NCBI GenBank assembly: GCA_002728565.1
Contig: PBUX01000025.1
Location: 1 to 11,327, forward strand
DNA length: 11,327 bases
Origin: Methanobacteriota archaeon
GTDB taxonomy: Archaea; Thermoplasmatota; Poseidoniia; Poseidoniales; Thalassarchaeaceae
Direction of reading: 5' to 3'
Part shown: positions 1 to 6,878 of the stretch, piece by piece
Position numbering within the stretch: the first letter of the stretch is position 1
Layout: each line of letters starts with the position of its first letter
Program-made: the position numbers and the translations under genes
Notes under the pieces: generated by a model
What the model was told of the DNA's origin: nothing
What the model saw: the letters and a program-made list of their open reading frames with translations, nothing else
The model's database searches: none

Positions 1-871
1 TTTTCCTTCCGCCTTTATCCACCCATTTCCATTCGACCACCCTCCCCCTGAGAGCAAGCTCGATTAGATGCCTCCCTGCTTGCATCGTAGAGGCTTGAAC
101 CAGTTTATGAACAGAGGCTCTGTCATCAGCTAGCCCCCTTATTTTCAATAGCTCCAAGGTGAACACCGCCTTCTTCAGGTTGCCATCACAAATATACGCA
201 ATGTCCTCAATAACCCCTTCTGCTGGTTCATTTCCATATTTTCTTGAAATCCTGCTCAGGGTCTCGATAACTATGCCTCTGTCGCTGGATGGGATCCTGA
301 TCATCTGACTTCTAGATCTGAGTGCCTCGATTATTCTTGAGGGGGCACGGGCAATCAGAACAAAGCGCGAAGCAGGTCCAACTGTTTCCATCATCCTTCG
401 CAGGTAAGCCTGCCTAATATGCCCAAGGTGATCGGCATCTTCGATTACAATTAATCGGCTAACTGGAGTATAACCCTCGTCAAAGATACTCTCCGATCCA
501 GCGGGGGCTATGCTACTCTCAAAAGAGACAGAGATGCCCCTGTCAAACGCATCCAGACTCAGCCTACCTGCAAGTGTGTCACTAGCAGAACCACCCGGTC
601 TGAGGAAGCTTTCGAACAGCCCCATTGCCCCCCTTTTCTTCGCTAGGTCTCTTGCTTGCAGCACATGGGTGGTGGACTTCCAACTCGGTCCTAGCATCTG
701 CCTTGCTACCAGTCTCCAGGATGCGGTTTTACCGACTCCTGCCGGACCAGTAATCAATAGGTGAGGTGGGTCCGGGGAAGTACTGTAAGCTTTCAAGGAA
801 AACTTCACCGACTCGGGAACGGCCAAGTCATCGAATTTTACCGGGGCCTCGGTTTCCAGCCAGCTCGCCAT
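1..871 (-). CDS. RFC-like clamp-loader AAA+ ATPase, 3' end outside window
   Basis: An uninterrupted reading frame runs from an ATG at 871 off the left edge, giving 290 residues without the C-terminus. A Walker A motif GPAGVGKT lies at about residues 42-49, preceded by the RFC-like context PPHLLITGP and the N-terminal box FDDLAVPESV. The Walker B region at about 140-149 reads LIVIEDADHL where RFC small subunits usually have a DEAD-type motif. Around 169-188 the sensor 1 / arginine-finger region is recognisable (RFVLIARAPSRIIEALRSRS), but the usual sensor Asn is absent and SRC has become SRS. Relative to a standard RFC small subunit the stretch between Walker A and Walker B is longer by my estimate of some 30 residues. 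RFC complexes load the PCNA sliding clamp on DNA using ATP. I infer a divergent RFC small-subunit paralogue that may be structural rather than a full ATPase; another AAA+ loader-like protein is possible. It is last in the guaA-zinc ribbon-rfc operon, 41 bases after the zinc-ribbon stop. Confidence 0.75.
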   Translation of the reverse strand, partial: MASWLETEAPVKFDDLAVPESVKFSLKAYSTSPDPPHLLITGPAGVGKTASWRLVARQMLGPSWKSTTHVLQARDLAKKRGAMGLFESFLRPGGSASDTLAGRLSLDAFDRGISVSFESSIAPAGSESIFDEGYTPVSRLIVIEDADHLGHIRQAYLRRMMETVGPASRFVLIARAPSRIIEALRSRSQMIRIPSSDRGIVIETLSRISRKYGNEPAEGVIEDIAYICDGNLKKAVFTLELLKIRGLADDRASVHKLVQASTMQAGRHLIELALRGRVVEWKWVDKGGRK

Positions 872-912
872 ACACTACAGCGTGAAGTGACGGGTCTTGA
901 ACTCCGCGATGA

Positions 913-1173
913 TTACTCTGCCTTGAGAACCTTCGACATTCCTTCTTTCCTAGGTTTTACGAAAATTCGGTAACCACACTTATGACACGATTTTCCAGTT
1001 GAGCCAGCTTCTGCCCAAGTCATATGGCCGCAATTTATGCACTTATACCGAATTTCCATCGGATCCATGGGTGAGTTACAGTGGTTACAAGACTCCTCGC
1101 CGGTCGGGTTGTGGTCTCGCTTGTCTGTACGGTTGCAGTTTCTGCATTTGTATAGGACAACTTGGCTGCTCAT
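913..1173 (-). CDS. RpoP (Rpb12)-like RNA polymerase zinc ribbon with duplicated ribbon
   Basis: The protein has 86 residues from the ATG at 1173. The C-terminal half (about residues 43-86) resembles archaeal RNA polymerase subunit P: a CX2C pair at C45/C48, a second pair at C63/C66, then GYRIFVKPR and a short basic tail ending KVLKAE. Subunit P is a small zinc-binding subunit important for polymerase assembly and open-complex formation. Unusually, an N-terminal copy of the same fold precedes it, with C10/C13 and C29/C32. The two halves share YKCxNC and a TG-x-x-SC-x-x-C ending, so this looks like an internal duplication. Start choice is uncertain. A TTG at 1203, preceded by a GAGGG, would add 10 residues and sits 13 bases after the guaA stop. 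An internal ATG at 1068 would give a normal-length single-ribbon RpoP. A generic two-ribbon protein is the alternative identity. Confidence 0.75.
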   Translation of the reverse strand: MSSQVVLYKCRNCNRTDKRDHNPTGEESCNHCNSPMDPMEIRYKCINCGHMTWAEAGSTGKSCHKCGYRIFVKPRKEGMSKVLKAE

Positions 1174-1216
1174 TGGGCCGGCGAATTGCCCAGCCTTCTT
1201 CAACCTGTCCTATCCC

Positions 1217-1810
1217 TCAATCAGCATTTCCTGCGCGTTTACAGACATCGACAAAGTTCTCAAAAATGACGTTTCCGAACTCGGTGTCATTGACTTCAGG
1301 GTGGAATTGGAGCCCAAATCTACTCAGGTCCTCGTTCTCCATGGCTTGCACTTCGCAAGACTCGCTTTTGGCAGTAACAGTGAACCCAGGAGGCAGCTCG
1401 GTAACTTCGTCATTGTGACTCTCCCATACCGTCTGCTCATCAGGGGTCCCCGTGAAAAGAGCACCCCCTCCATCAATCAGATTTATTCGCGCCTCACCAA
1501 ATTCCGGCCTAGGTGCTTCCCCGGCGGCGCCTCCGTAATGCCTAGCCATGAATTGGTGCCCAGCGCAAATTCCAAGGATCGGCACATCCAGTTGGAGATA
1601 TTCCCCACAATTGCCCAACTCGCCAGTCAGGCCAACTCTTGCAGCTCCGCCCGACAGGATCAACCCATTGACGTTTCTAATGTCCGTCACCGGGGTGGTG
1701 TTTGACAGTATCTGGGTTTCAACGCCCAGATATCTCAGCATACGCCACTCCCGATGGGTCCACTGGCCGCCATTATCAATGATGTCAATTATGACCCCGG
1801 CACTCTCCAT
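1217..1810 (-). CDS. guaA: GMP synthase, glutamine amidotransferase subunit A
   Basis: This 197-residue class I glutamine amidotransferase has the length of the free-standing GMP synthase glutaminase subunit typical of archaea. Bacteria normally fuse it to the ATP-pyrophosphatase. The nucleophile elbow GICAGHQ places catalytic Cys at C82, and the QFHPEVNDTEFG box supplies H170 and E172, completing the triad. The EFG following HPEV and the SHNDEV motif are typical of GMP synthase rather than of other amidotransferases. The subunit hydrolyses glutamine and passes ammonia to the partner subunit, which aminates XMP to GMP. That partner is not in this window. The ATG at 1810 starts directly at the family N-terminus (MESAGVIIDIIDNGGQW), and the gene is first in the minus-strand operon with the zinc ribbon and RFC-like genes. 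Confidence 0.93.
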   Translation of the reverse strand: MESAGVIIDIIDNGGQWTHREWRMLRYLGVETQILSNTTPVTDIRNVNGLILSGGAARVGLTGELGNCGEYLQLDVPILGICAGHQFMARHYGGAAGEAPRPEFGEARINLIDGGGALFTGTPDEQTVWESHNDEVTELPPGFTVTAKSESCEVQAMENEDLSRFGLQFHPEVNDTEFGNVIFENFVDVCKRAGNAD

Positions 1811-1889
1811 GAAGAAGCTGAGAGAGGTTGGACCATGAATAATGCCCTATCAAAGCTTGAAAAAGGAGAACAATCTCGGTTGGGACCTA
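1811..1889. promoter_or_regulatory. Divergent promoter region between guaA and tRNA-Asp
   Basis: This 79-base spacer separates the minus-strand guaA start from the plus-strand tRNA. On the minus strand, ATTATTCA (about 1837-1844) lies 27-34 bases upstream of the guaA ATG, where an archaeal TATA box would be expected for a leaderless or nearly leaderless transcript. On the plus strand the A-rich stretch CTTGAAAAAG (about 1856-1865) lies roughly 25-34 bases upstream of the tRNA and could be its TATA element. Both matches are weak, and no Shine-Dalgarno sequence precedes guaA. Confidence 0.35.
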
Positions 1890-1965
1890 GCCCCGATGGT
1901 GTAGTGGCCTATCATGCAGCCCTGTCGAGGCTGCGACCCGGGTTCAAATCCCGGTCGGGGCGCCA
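1890..1965 (+). tRNA. tRNA-Asp (anticodon GTC), CCA encoded
   Basis: The cloverleaf can be folded by hand. The acceptor stem GCCCCGA (1890-1896) pairs with TCGGGGC (1955-1961). The anticodon stem CAGCC/GGCTG closes a seven-base loop CTGTCGA with GTC at the anticodon positions. The T arm has the stem CCGGG/CCCGG around the loop TTCAAAT. The D stem is the weakest part, with a G-U pair and one apparent T-T mismatch. The discriminator base is G (1962), as expected for tRNA-Asp, and CCA follows directly at 1963-1965, so the CCA end is genome-encoded. No intron is seen. The last 22 bases (1944-1965) are antisense to the end of the convergent trm5 reading frame. Confidence 0.93.
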
Positions 1966-3140
1966 ATTTTTGACCCGATCCAAGCTTCAAATGAACATAA
2001 CCTAAGGCTACTGCTGTAATCTCTCTTCACCTGCAAGGACGGCAGCGGTTCCCCCTCTAGTAGGGGTGGCAAGATCCGAACGAGCTCTCTATTGACTTCG
2101 GCTATCTCTTCCTCCGGCACTACAACTCGCCCTCTAATCAACGAGGGGGTGTCCAAATCCAGCAATGGGATAATCTCGGGGAGAAGCTCGATAGTTCGAT
2201 GGGGTAGGTTTACCAAGACAAGGTCCCATTTTCCCACTAGGTCTGGGTCATTTCGAAGCTTTGTAGCATCGAAAACACCGGCTAAACGGTCGTCATAGAG
2301 CCTCTGTAGGGGAACGGACTTTTTGGGATAATTCCTGTTGTCCCATCTGCTAAGGTTCTCCATCAGCATCTCAATCGCATCTGGATTTAGATCTGAAGCC
2401 GCCAAGCTACCTAGAAGCTCTGGCTCATTCAACAAAGCGCCCACTGCAGGGCCGACCCCGCAGAATGGGTCGAAGACCCTTATCGGCCTTCCCAGCATCT
2501 CCCGTAGCCTCTTTGCGAGAACAACCGTCTCCAACCTCTCGGTTTGTAACTTTGTAGAATAGAATGCCCTGGCAGGATCACAGGTAATTCCAATCCCAGA
2601 CTCCCTTACCAAGACCCTTGTATTACACAATCTGGATGGTATCTTACTCAGGAAAATAGTATCACCATCCCTAGCGCCGATTGGAGTTAGCCTTCGTACT
2701 CGCATCTCTCCTTGCACGCCCTCGTCGTTCAGGATCAAGCGTATGTGCGGGTGCGACCTCAGTTTCGCCTCAGCTATTTCGGAAACGTGGCCGGCGACCT
2801 CATCATCAACTCTGACAATCATCATGTCAGAAACAAACTCGTGAGAAGATGGCCACGAATCTCCCTTTTCCAAGACCAGCTCCTTTCCGATCAAGTCTTC
2901 TAGTTGGCTCAACCAGTCTGCCAATATTCGTTTGTCGGGAACTCCCTTTCTTTCCTCGATTTCATACGAGCCAAGGGGCGGGGGCAAGGCAGCAGGCGCT
3001 GCGTCATCGATGGGGACAAGCCTGAACCCTTCTGCAGAGGAAGGAACAATCAGGAAACCTATACCGAGCAAATCCTCTTCCCTCAGAATAGATAGAACCC
3101 CCTCAATTTCTCGATCCGGAACAACTAGGTGGCGCAGCAT
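1944..3140 (-). CDS. trm5: tRNA (guanine37-N1)-methyltransferase, Trm5 type
   Basis: The protein has 398 residues from the ATG at 3140, which opens at the family-like N-terminus MLRHLVVPDREIEGVLSIL. A GTG at 3173 would add 11 poorly motivated residues and leave one base to the divergent dphB start. The N-terminal part resembles the D1 region of Trm5/TYW2. The middle has EGVQGEMRVRRL followed by an FYSTKLQTERL segment, matching the FSPRLSTER-type signature of this family. The Rossmann methyltransferase core follows: motif I DPFCGVGP near residue 224, the acidic loop ASDLNPDAIE near 248, and the catalytic-region NLP motif at about 311-313 (VNLPH). Trm5 methylates N1 of G37 next to the anticodon using S-adenosylmethionine, which prevents frameshifting. 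The paralogue TYW2/Taw2 is the main alternative. The final codons overlap the 3' end of the convergent tRNA-Asp. Confidence 0.85.
   Translation of the reverse strand: MLRHLVVPDREIEGVLSILREEDLLGIGFLIVPSSAEGFRLVPIDDAAPAALPPPLGSYEIEERKGVPDKRILADWLSQLEDLIGKELVLEKGDSWPSSHEFVSDMMIVRVDDEVAGHVSEIAEAKLRSHPHIRLILNDEGVQGEMRVRRLTPIGARDGDTIFLSKIPSRLCNTRVLVRESGIGITCDPARAFYSTKLQTERLETVVLAKRLREMLGRPIRVFDPFCGVGPAVGALLNEPELLGSLAASDLNPDAIEMLMENLSRWDNRNYPKKSVPLQRLYDDRLAGVFDATKLRNDPDLVGKWDLVLVNLPHRTIELLPEIIPLLDLDTPSLIRGRVVVPEEEIAEVNRELVRILPPLLEGEPLPSLQVKRDYSSSLRLCSFEAWIGSKIGAPTGI
1967..1971 (+). terminator. Oligo-T terminator after tRNA-Asp
   Basis: A run of five T residues begins two bases after the encoded CCA. 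Archaeal RNA polymerase commonly terminates at T runs without a hairpin, so this is a likely terminator. It lies within the antisense of the trm5 coding tail. Five T is short, so this is tentative. Confidence 0.4.
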
Positions 3141-3174
3141 GTTGATGTGAGGGGACGAGTCGGGACCCTTCACA

Positions 3175-4044
3175 ATGACGGCGAAGCCACTTTCCCCCGG
3201 ACTTTGGCTAATTGGTATAGGACCGGGGAACCTGGAGCATATGACAGATAGGGCAAAGAAGGTAGCCAGGGCTTGCGAGAAGAGGTACCTTGAGGGATAT
3301 ACGGCAGTAATTCCCGCTAGTCAGGAAGAACTCTTGGACGGTGTGATCGGAGATTGGGAACGGCTTATGCGCCCTTCGGTGGAGAGTCCCGAAGCTATCC
3401 TGAAGGAGGCTAGGGAGTATCCAGTAGCGATTTTAGTGGTCGGTGACCCAATGCAGGCAACTACACACATCGATTTGGAGGCCAGGTGCGCGGAGCAAGG
3501 CATCGGCTTCGAAGTTGTTCCAGGAATGTCTGCCACCACGATGGCAGTCTCTCTCTCAGGCATGCAATCATACAGGTTTGGCCGACAGGTCACACTCCCT
3601 TACCAATATGGGAACTACCTCCCCACTTCACCTCTTGAGATGATATATTCAAACTACAACATGGACCTACACACTCTAGTGTTGCTGGATCTGGACCCGA
3701 ATGGAATGGGGTTCGACCCACCAAAACCCATGCAACCGGATGAGGCGGTAAGAACACTTGAGGAAATGGCAAAAAGAATCGAAGACAAAGAAGGGGATCA
3801 GATGCCTCCAGATGCCCCTGTGCAAGAGTGGCGAGGCATTCTGATTAGCGACATAGGTACACAAAACGAGAAAGTCACCACCGGGAATCTCGGCGAAATA
3901 TCATCCCTCGGGGATGGCTGGGTACACACACTAATCCTACCCGCAAGCATGAGCGACAATGAGAAGGACGCCTTCGAACGTCGAAGGCCACGAAAAAACG
4001 GTGCGACGCACTCAAGACTTCCACACCCATCCGAGACACGTTAG
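3175..4044 (+). CDS. dphB: Diphthine synthase (diphthamide methyltransferase)
   Basis: This 289-residue tetrapyrrole-methylase-fold protein carries the diphthine synthase signatures in order. These are the N-terminal glycine-rich strand LWLIGIGPGNL (about 10-20), the EGYTAVIP box near 40-47, the SAM-binding VVGDPMQATTHIDL (about 88-101), and GMSATTMAVSLSGMQSYRFG (about 117-136) leading into VTLP. A late HTLVLLDLD and a C-terminal WVHTLILPA also fit. The enzyme methylates the modified histidine of archaeal elongation factor 2 during diphthamide synthesis. It is somewhat longer than the roughly 255-265 residues usual in archaea because of a basic, probably disordered C-terminal tail after LILPA. 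The ATG at 3175 fits the family N-terminus with about eight extra residues. No Shine-Dalgarno sequence is evident, so the mRNA may be leaderless or start inside the divergent trm5. The stop at 4042-4044 abuts the next gene. Confidence 0.92.
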   Translation: MTAKPLSPGLWLIGIGPGNLEHMTDRAKKVARACEKRYLEGYTAVIPASQEELLDGVIGDWERLMRPSVESPEAILKEAREYPVAILVVGDPMQATTHIDLEARCAEQGIGFEVVPGMSATTMAVSLSGMQSYRFGRQVTLPYQYGNYLPTSPLEMIYSNYNMDLHTLVLLDLDPNGMGFDPPKPMQPDEAVRTLEEMAKRIEDKEGDQMPPDAPVQEWRGILISDIGTQNEKVTTGNLGEISSLGDGWVHTLILPASMSDNEKDAFERRRPRKNGATHSRLPHPSETR

Positions 4045-4045
4045 T

Positions 4046-5761
4046 ATGGCCAAACCACCAGCTGAGGTTCGCTTTCCCGGCGATAGGAATCGTCGTAGGA
4101 AGGTTAGAGTGCGGGGCATCAAGCAGGCATCCCAGGAGATTCAACGCAGGTTGGAGGTAAATCTGGATGCCCTTCTTGAAGATCCTGAGGCATTCGTCCC
4201 TGAAATTGTGGGCGAACTTGGCAAGATATCCCTCTTCGGGTCCAAGGATCCGATGGCTCTAACGCTTAGAGAAATAGCAATCGTGGCATCAAAACGAAAT
4301 GATGTCAGATGGCTCAGAAAGAGGATGGCGAAAAAGGGAGGGGACACGGTTTGCAGGGCATTGGCAGGCTCTCTACTAGCCTCATCGGAGGAAGACCTGT
4401 CCACGGTTTCCGTCTTCAAGCATCCACTTTATGGAAATGCTAGCTTCCTAAGAAGGGGAAATGGAAAACAGAGCCACCAGGTCGGAATTCAGAACTTCAC
4501 AAACCCAAGGCTAAGGCTTCTTGTATGGGATGACCATGCAAAAGCAGGCCAGTACTTCTTCTCGTGGGATGGAGGCTTCGTTTGGACAGGCAAAAATCCT
4601 GATGCCCCATCCGAATGGATCGATTGGGCGTTAGAGAACTCATCAGTCGACCTTTCAGGCAAGGACACCCGCTGGTCTTCAGGATTGGACGAGGAAACTG
4701 TCCAGGAAGAAAGGATAAGCTCGCAGGGCTGGCTAAGAATGAGATTTCAAGACGGAACCACCATCGGCCTTTCTCAATCTGCACTAGCTAGAACCACTGA
4801 GCCATTTGTCCAGAGCATCGCGATATCAATGATGCCCCCGAACAAGCTGGGTGAGATTTGCGAGCTCTCTTGGATGTGGAGGCCGGAGGGTTGGCCCGAG
4901 GACAGGCCACTACCAGAGGAAGGAACCAACTCGTTGGAGGAGACATTGCAGGCGTGGCTGAAGATGTCCTTGGAGGATGCAACACTATTCCGCAACTGCA
5001 GATCATGTATCCTAAACTCGATCGAAGACGGCTTTGTTGTCGGGAGCCATTGGTTCTCCGAGGACGACAAGGATGGCTTCCTAAAGCACATGAATGGAAC
5101 TGAGGACGAACGTAGTGCGATTTCCTTTGTGGTCTCGTCCCTTGGAGAAGGGATTCATGTGAGATCAGACGGCGTCTCGCTAAAGGTAAAGGAGAAGGTC
5201 GTCAGGATGGAGGATTCGTCCTGCCACCCCGTCCTCGTGGCTCTGTGGCCAGAATATGGAATGGATATCCTGCAGGAACTCTATGGCCTATCTGAGGAAG
5301 AGGCCGAGTCAGTGCACGCAAGGCAGTCCAAAAGAAAGCAGGGCTTCGGTGCCTTCCTCAGGGAGCTGAACGAATCAGTAAGCATCGCAAAGAGGCTTGA
5401 CCGCCTGCCTTGGGCGGAGTCCGAGCTACCCGCCCCGCTGTCATTTGCTGATAGTCTGGTACGACGCGCCGCGGAGGAGGGGATCGCCCCGACCGTGACG
5501 ATGGCACGGAAGGGGCGTGGGCTGGAGTCAGCCATGGGTTGGGCATGGCTCGTCGTGCACGATAGGACTGAGTCAGATGCCTGGCGGTTTGACGAAGAGA
5601 GCAGGGACAAGGGAGGTGACTGGGTCCCGGCTCTTAGGGCACTTTGGGATGCAGCGGAATCCTTGTTGCTGAAGGATGATCTTTCCGCGGAGTCAGAATA
5701 CAGGTCTGCGATGAAGTGGCTAGCCGAATCGACAGGTTCCGGTATGGATTTGAGGCGATAG
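4046..5761 (+). CDS. Unrecognised 571-residue protein
   Basis: I do not recognise a family. The frame stays open from 3959, but the ATG at 4046 is preferred: it follows the dphB stop by one base and begins MAKPPAEVRFPG, whereas the upstream codons only shadow dphB. Residues 10-25 are very basic (RNRRRKVRVRG), which could bind nucleic acid. Residues 30-110 appear helical and resemble a short helical-repeat segment (EFVPEIVGELG-like, then LTLREIAIVASKR). The centre, about 120-380, is rich in Trp and Gly and looks like beta structure (QYFFSWDGGFVW, GWLRMRFQDGTTIGL). A lone CX2C is at C318/C321, followed by a charged helical C-terminal half with WAESELPAPLSFADSL and several Trp. There is no signal peptide, membrane segment, Walker motif or recognisable nuclease motif. 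It lies between dphB and vsr with almost no spacing, implying co-transcription; its role is unknown. Confidence 0.85.
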   Translation: MAKPPAEVRFPGDRNRRRKVRVRGIKQASQEIQRRLEVNLDALLEDPEAFVPEIVGELGKISLFGSKDPMALTLREIAIVASKRNDVRWLRKRMAKKGGDTVCRALAGSLLASSEEDLSTVSVFKHPLYGNASFLRRGNGKQSHQVGIQNFTNPRLRLLVWDDHAKAGQYFFSWDGGFVWTGKNPDAPSEWIDWALENSSVDLSGKDTRWSSGLDEETVQEERISSQGWLRMRFQDGTTIGLSQSALARTTEPFVQSIAISMMPPNKLGEICELSWMWRPEGWPEDRPLPEEGTNSLEETLQAWLKMSLEDATLFRNCRSCILNSIEDGFVVGSHWFSEDDKDGFLKHMNGTEDERSAISFVVSSLGEGIHVRSDGVSLKVKEKVVRMEDSSCHPVLVALWPEYGMDILQELYGLSEEEAESVHARQSKRKQGFGAFLRELNESVSIAKRLDRLPWAESELPAPLSFADSLVRRAAEEGIAPTVTMARKGRGLESAMGWAWLVVHDRTESDAWRFDEESRDKGGDWVPALRALWDAAESLLLKDDLSAESEYRSAMKWLAESTGSGMDLRR

Positions 5762-5762
5762 A

Positions 5763-6203
5763 GTGGCCTTGGAGGCCCCGCCAGCGTCCTCGCCCGCCGT
5801 CCACAACGTAATGGTGGCCAACACCAGCAAGGACACCAAGCCCGAGCTGATGGTTAGGAGGATGCTCAGAGAGGCAGATTATCCAGGCTACAGGGTCCAC
5901 TGGAGGATAGATGATGAGAGGGGCAGGTACGTATGCAGACCCGACATCACATATCCAGGCAGGCTGGTCGCAGTATTCGTTCACGGCTGCTTCTGGCATC
6001 GATGCCCACTATGCGAGCTAGATCTCCCCAAGACCAACGTCGACTATTGGGACCAGAAATTCAGCAAGAACGTAGATAGAGATCGCAGAAAGCAGAAGGC
6101 GCTATTGGATATGGGCTGGGATGTCCATACCATATGGGAGTGCGATATTGGCGGCGGAGTAGATGGACTAATTGAAAAACTAGCTCCCAATCAATCGACG
6201 TAG
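5763..6203 (+). CDS. vsr: Vsr-type very short patch repair endonuclease
   Basis: This 146-residue protein has all the signature blocks of the Vsr family, which nicks DNA 5' to the T of a T:G mismatch. The N-terminal ASSPAV and SKDTKPEL block (E28) comes first. The catalytic Asp follows in CRPDITYP (D61). The metal/zinc box VFVHGCFWHRCPLC supplies H74, C76, H79, C81 and C84. DRDRRK and the terminal IWECDI with C127 complete the set. By analogy with E. coli Vsr, D61 would be the magnesium-binding catalytic residue and the Cys/His cluster the structural zinc site. The start is GTG at 5763, one base after the previous stop; it is favoured because ASSPAV upstream of the ATG at 5811 is itself family-like. 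No cytosine methyltransferase, the usual Vsr partner, is in the window. Confidence 0.9.
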   Translation: MALEAPPASSPAVHNVMVANTSKDTKPELMVRRMLREADYPGYRVHWRIDDERGRYVCRPDITYPGRLVAVFVHGCFWHRCPLCELDLPKTNVDYWDQKFSKNVDRDRRKQKALLDMGWDVHTIWECDIGGGVDGLIEKLAPNQST

Positions 6204-6233
6204 GCTTCTTGAACAGCACCTCCTACACTGCAC

Positions 6234-6848
6234 ATGCAACAGGACAAGCGAGTTCACAGGCACGGTCCTTACCGACTCTACGCTCCGATATACGACCGAT
6301 TCTTCGCCCCCGGCTTCTCAGAAGGGCACTCGATGATGTACGAATCTTTGGGCTTGGAAAATGGCAACAGGATACTCGAGGTCGGCGTCGGAACGGGTGT
6401 TTCATTGACATTCTGCCCCAGCTTCGTCGAAGTGGAAGCAATTGACTTCAGCTCACACATGCTAAAGAAAGCCGAGGAAAGGGCAAGCAAAGGAGAAATC
6501 TCTGCAAAGGTCGCATTCAGCCAGATGGATGCACACTCGCTACAATTCGATGACGACTTCTTTGATCATTCGTTAATTGCGCACGCATTAGCGGTCGTCG
6601 CAGAACCACTAGTTGTTCTAGAGGAGATGAAGAGGGTGACAAAGAGTGGCGGAAGAATCACAATAGTAAACCACTACACTAGAGGAGGAGGGAAACTAAT
6701 CTCCTTGATTAATCCGTTCAGGAAGCGGATGGGCCTTGGAAAGCATGTGGAATTCGCAAAACTAATCGAGAAATGCGGACTATCTCTGATCCGTGAGGAG
6801 AGGGTGAATAAGAACACATCAAGTATCCTAGTCTGCTCAGTGCCCTAG
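6234..6848 (+). CDS. Class I SAM-dependent methyltransferase, PmtA/UbiE-like
   Basis: This 204-residue Rossmann methyltransferase starts at an ATG at 6234. The N-terminal YRLYAPIYDRFF (about 13-24) is the YxxxAPxYD motif common to PmtA phospholipid N-methyltransferases and UbiE/MenG quinone methylases. Motif I is ILEVGVGTG (47-55), the ribose-binding acidic residue is D71 in EAIDFSSHML, the MDAHSLQF block is near 98-105, and the post-motif MKRVTKSGGRITIVNH is at about 132-147. The substrate cannot be read from sequence; a phospholipid headgroup, quinone ring or other isoprenoid lipid is likely given the adjacent UbiB-like and CrtI-like genes. There are no membrane segments. It begins 30 bases after vsr and precedes the UbiB-like gene by 30 bases, so it probably opens the lipid module. 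No convincing Shine-Dalgarno sequence is present. Confidence 0.85.
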   Translation: MQQDKRVHRHGPYRLYAPIYDRFFAPGFSEGHSMMYESLGLENGNRILEVGVGTGVSLTFCPSFVEVEAIDFSSHMLKKAEERASKGEISAKVAFSQMDAHSLQFDDDFFDHSLIAHALAVVAEPLVVLEEMKRVTKSGGRITIVNHYTRGGGKLISLINPFRKRMGLGKHVEFAKLIEKCGLSLIREERVNKNTSSILVCSVP

Positions 6849-6866
6849 TGTGAACCCAGAAAAATA

Positions 6867-6871
6867 GAGGT
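6867..6871 (+). promoter_or_regulatory. Shine-Dalgarno GAGGT before the UbiB-like gene
   Basis: GAGGT sits seven bases upstream of the ATG at 6879 and matches the 3' end of archaeal 16S rRNA. It supports that start and translation from a polycistronic message. Confidence 0.55.
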
Positions 6872-6878
6872 TTGAAAA

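Noticed and set aside
1037..1705. A 222-codon plus-strand open frame antisense to guaA and the zinc-ribbon gene
   Set aside because: It lies opposite two well-supported genes with clear motifs, has no recognisable domain and no promoter or ribosome site; it is a shadow frame.
3141..3173. GTG start of trm5 at 3173
   Set aside because: It adds residues with no family resemblance and would leave one base to the divergent dphB start; the ATG at 3140 begins at the conserved N-terminus.
3959..4045. Upstream extension of the 571-residue protein into dphB
   Set aside because: The 29 extra residues only re-read the dphB 3' end in another frame; the ATG at 4046, right after the dphB stop, is the more natural start.
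5401..5530. Locally GC-rich stretch inside the orphan gene as a possible transfer boundary
   Set aside because: The reading frame continues without disruption and the shift is short; Ala/Arg/Pro/Gly-rich coding explains it without invoking transfer.
4046..6203. Orphan plus Vsr as a restriction or phage-defence system
   Set aside because: There is no methylase, helicase, ATPase or toxin motif in the orphan, so a defence assignment would be speculation.
6209..6445. Small plus-strand frame overlapping the start of the methyltransferase, and the antisense frame at 6223-6441
   Set aside because: Both overlap the methyltransferase, which has intact motifs, and neither shows any domain.
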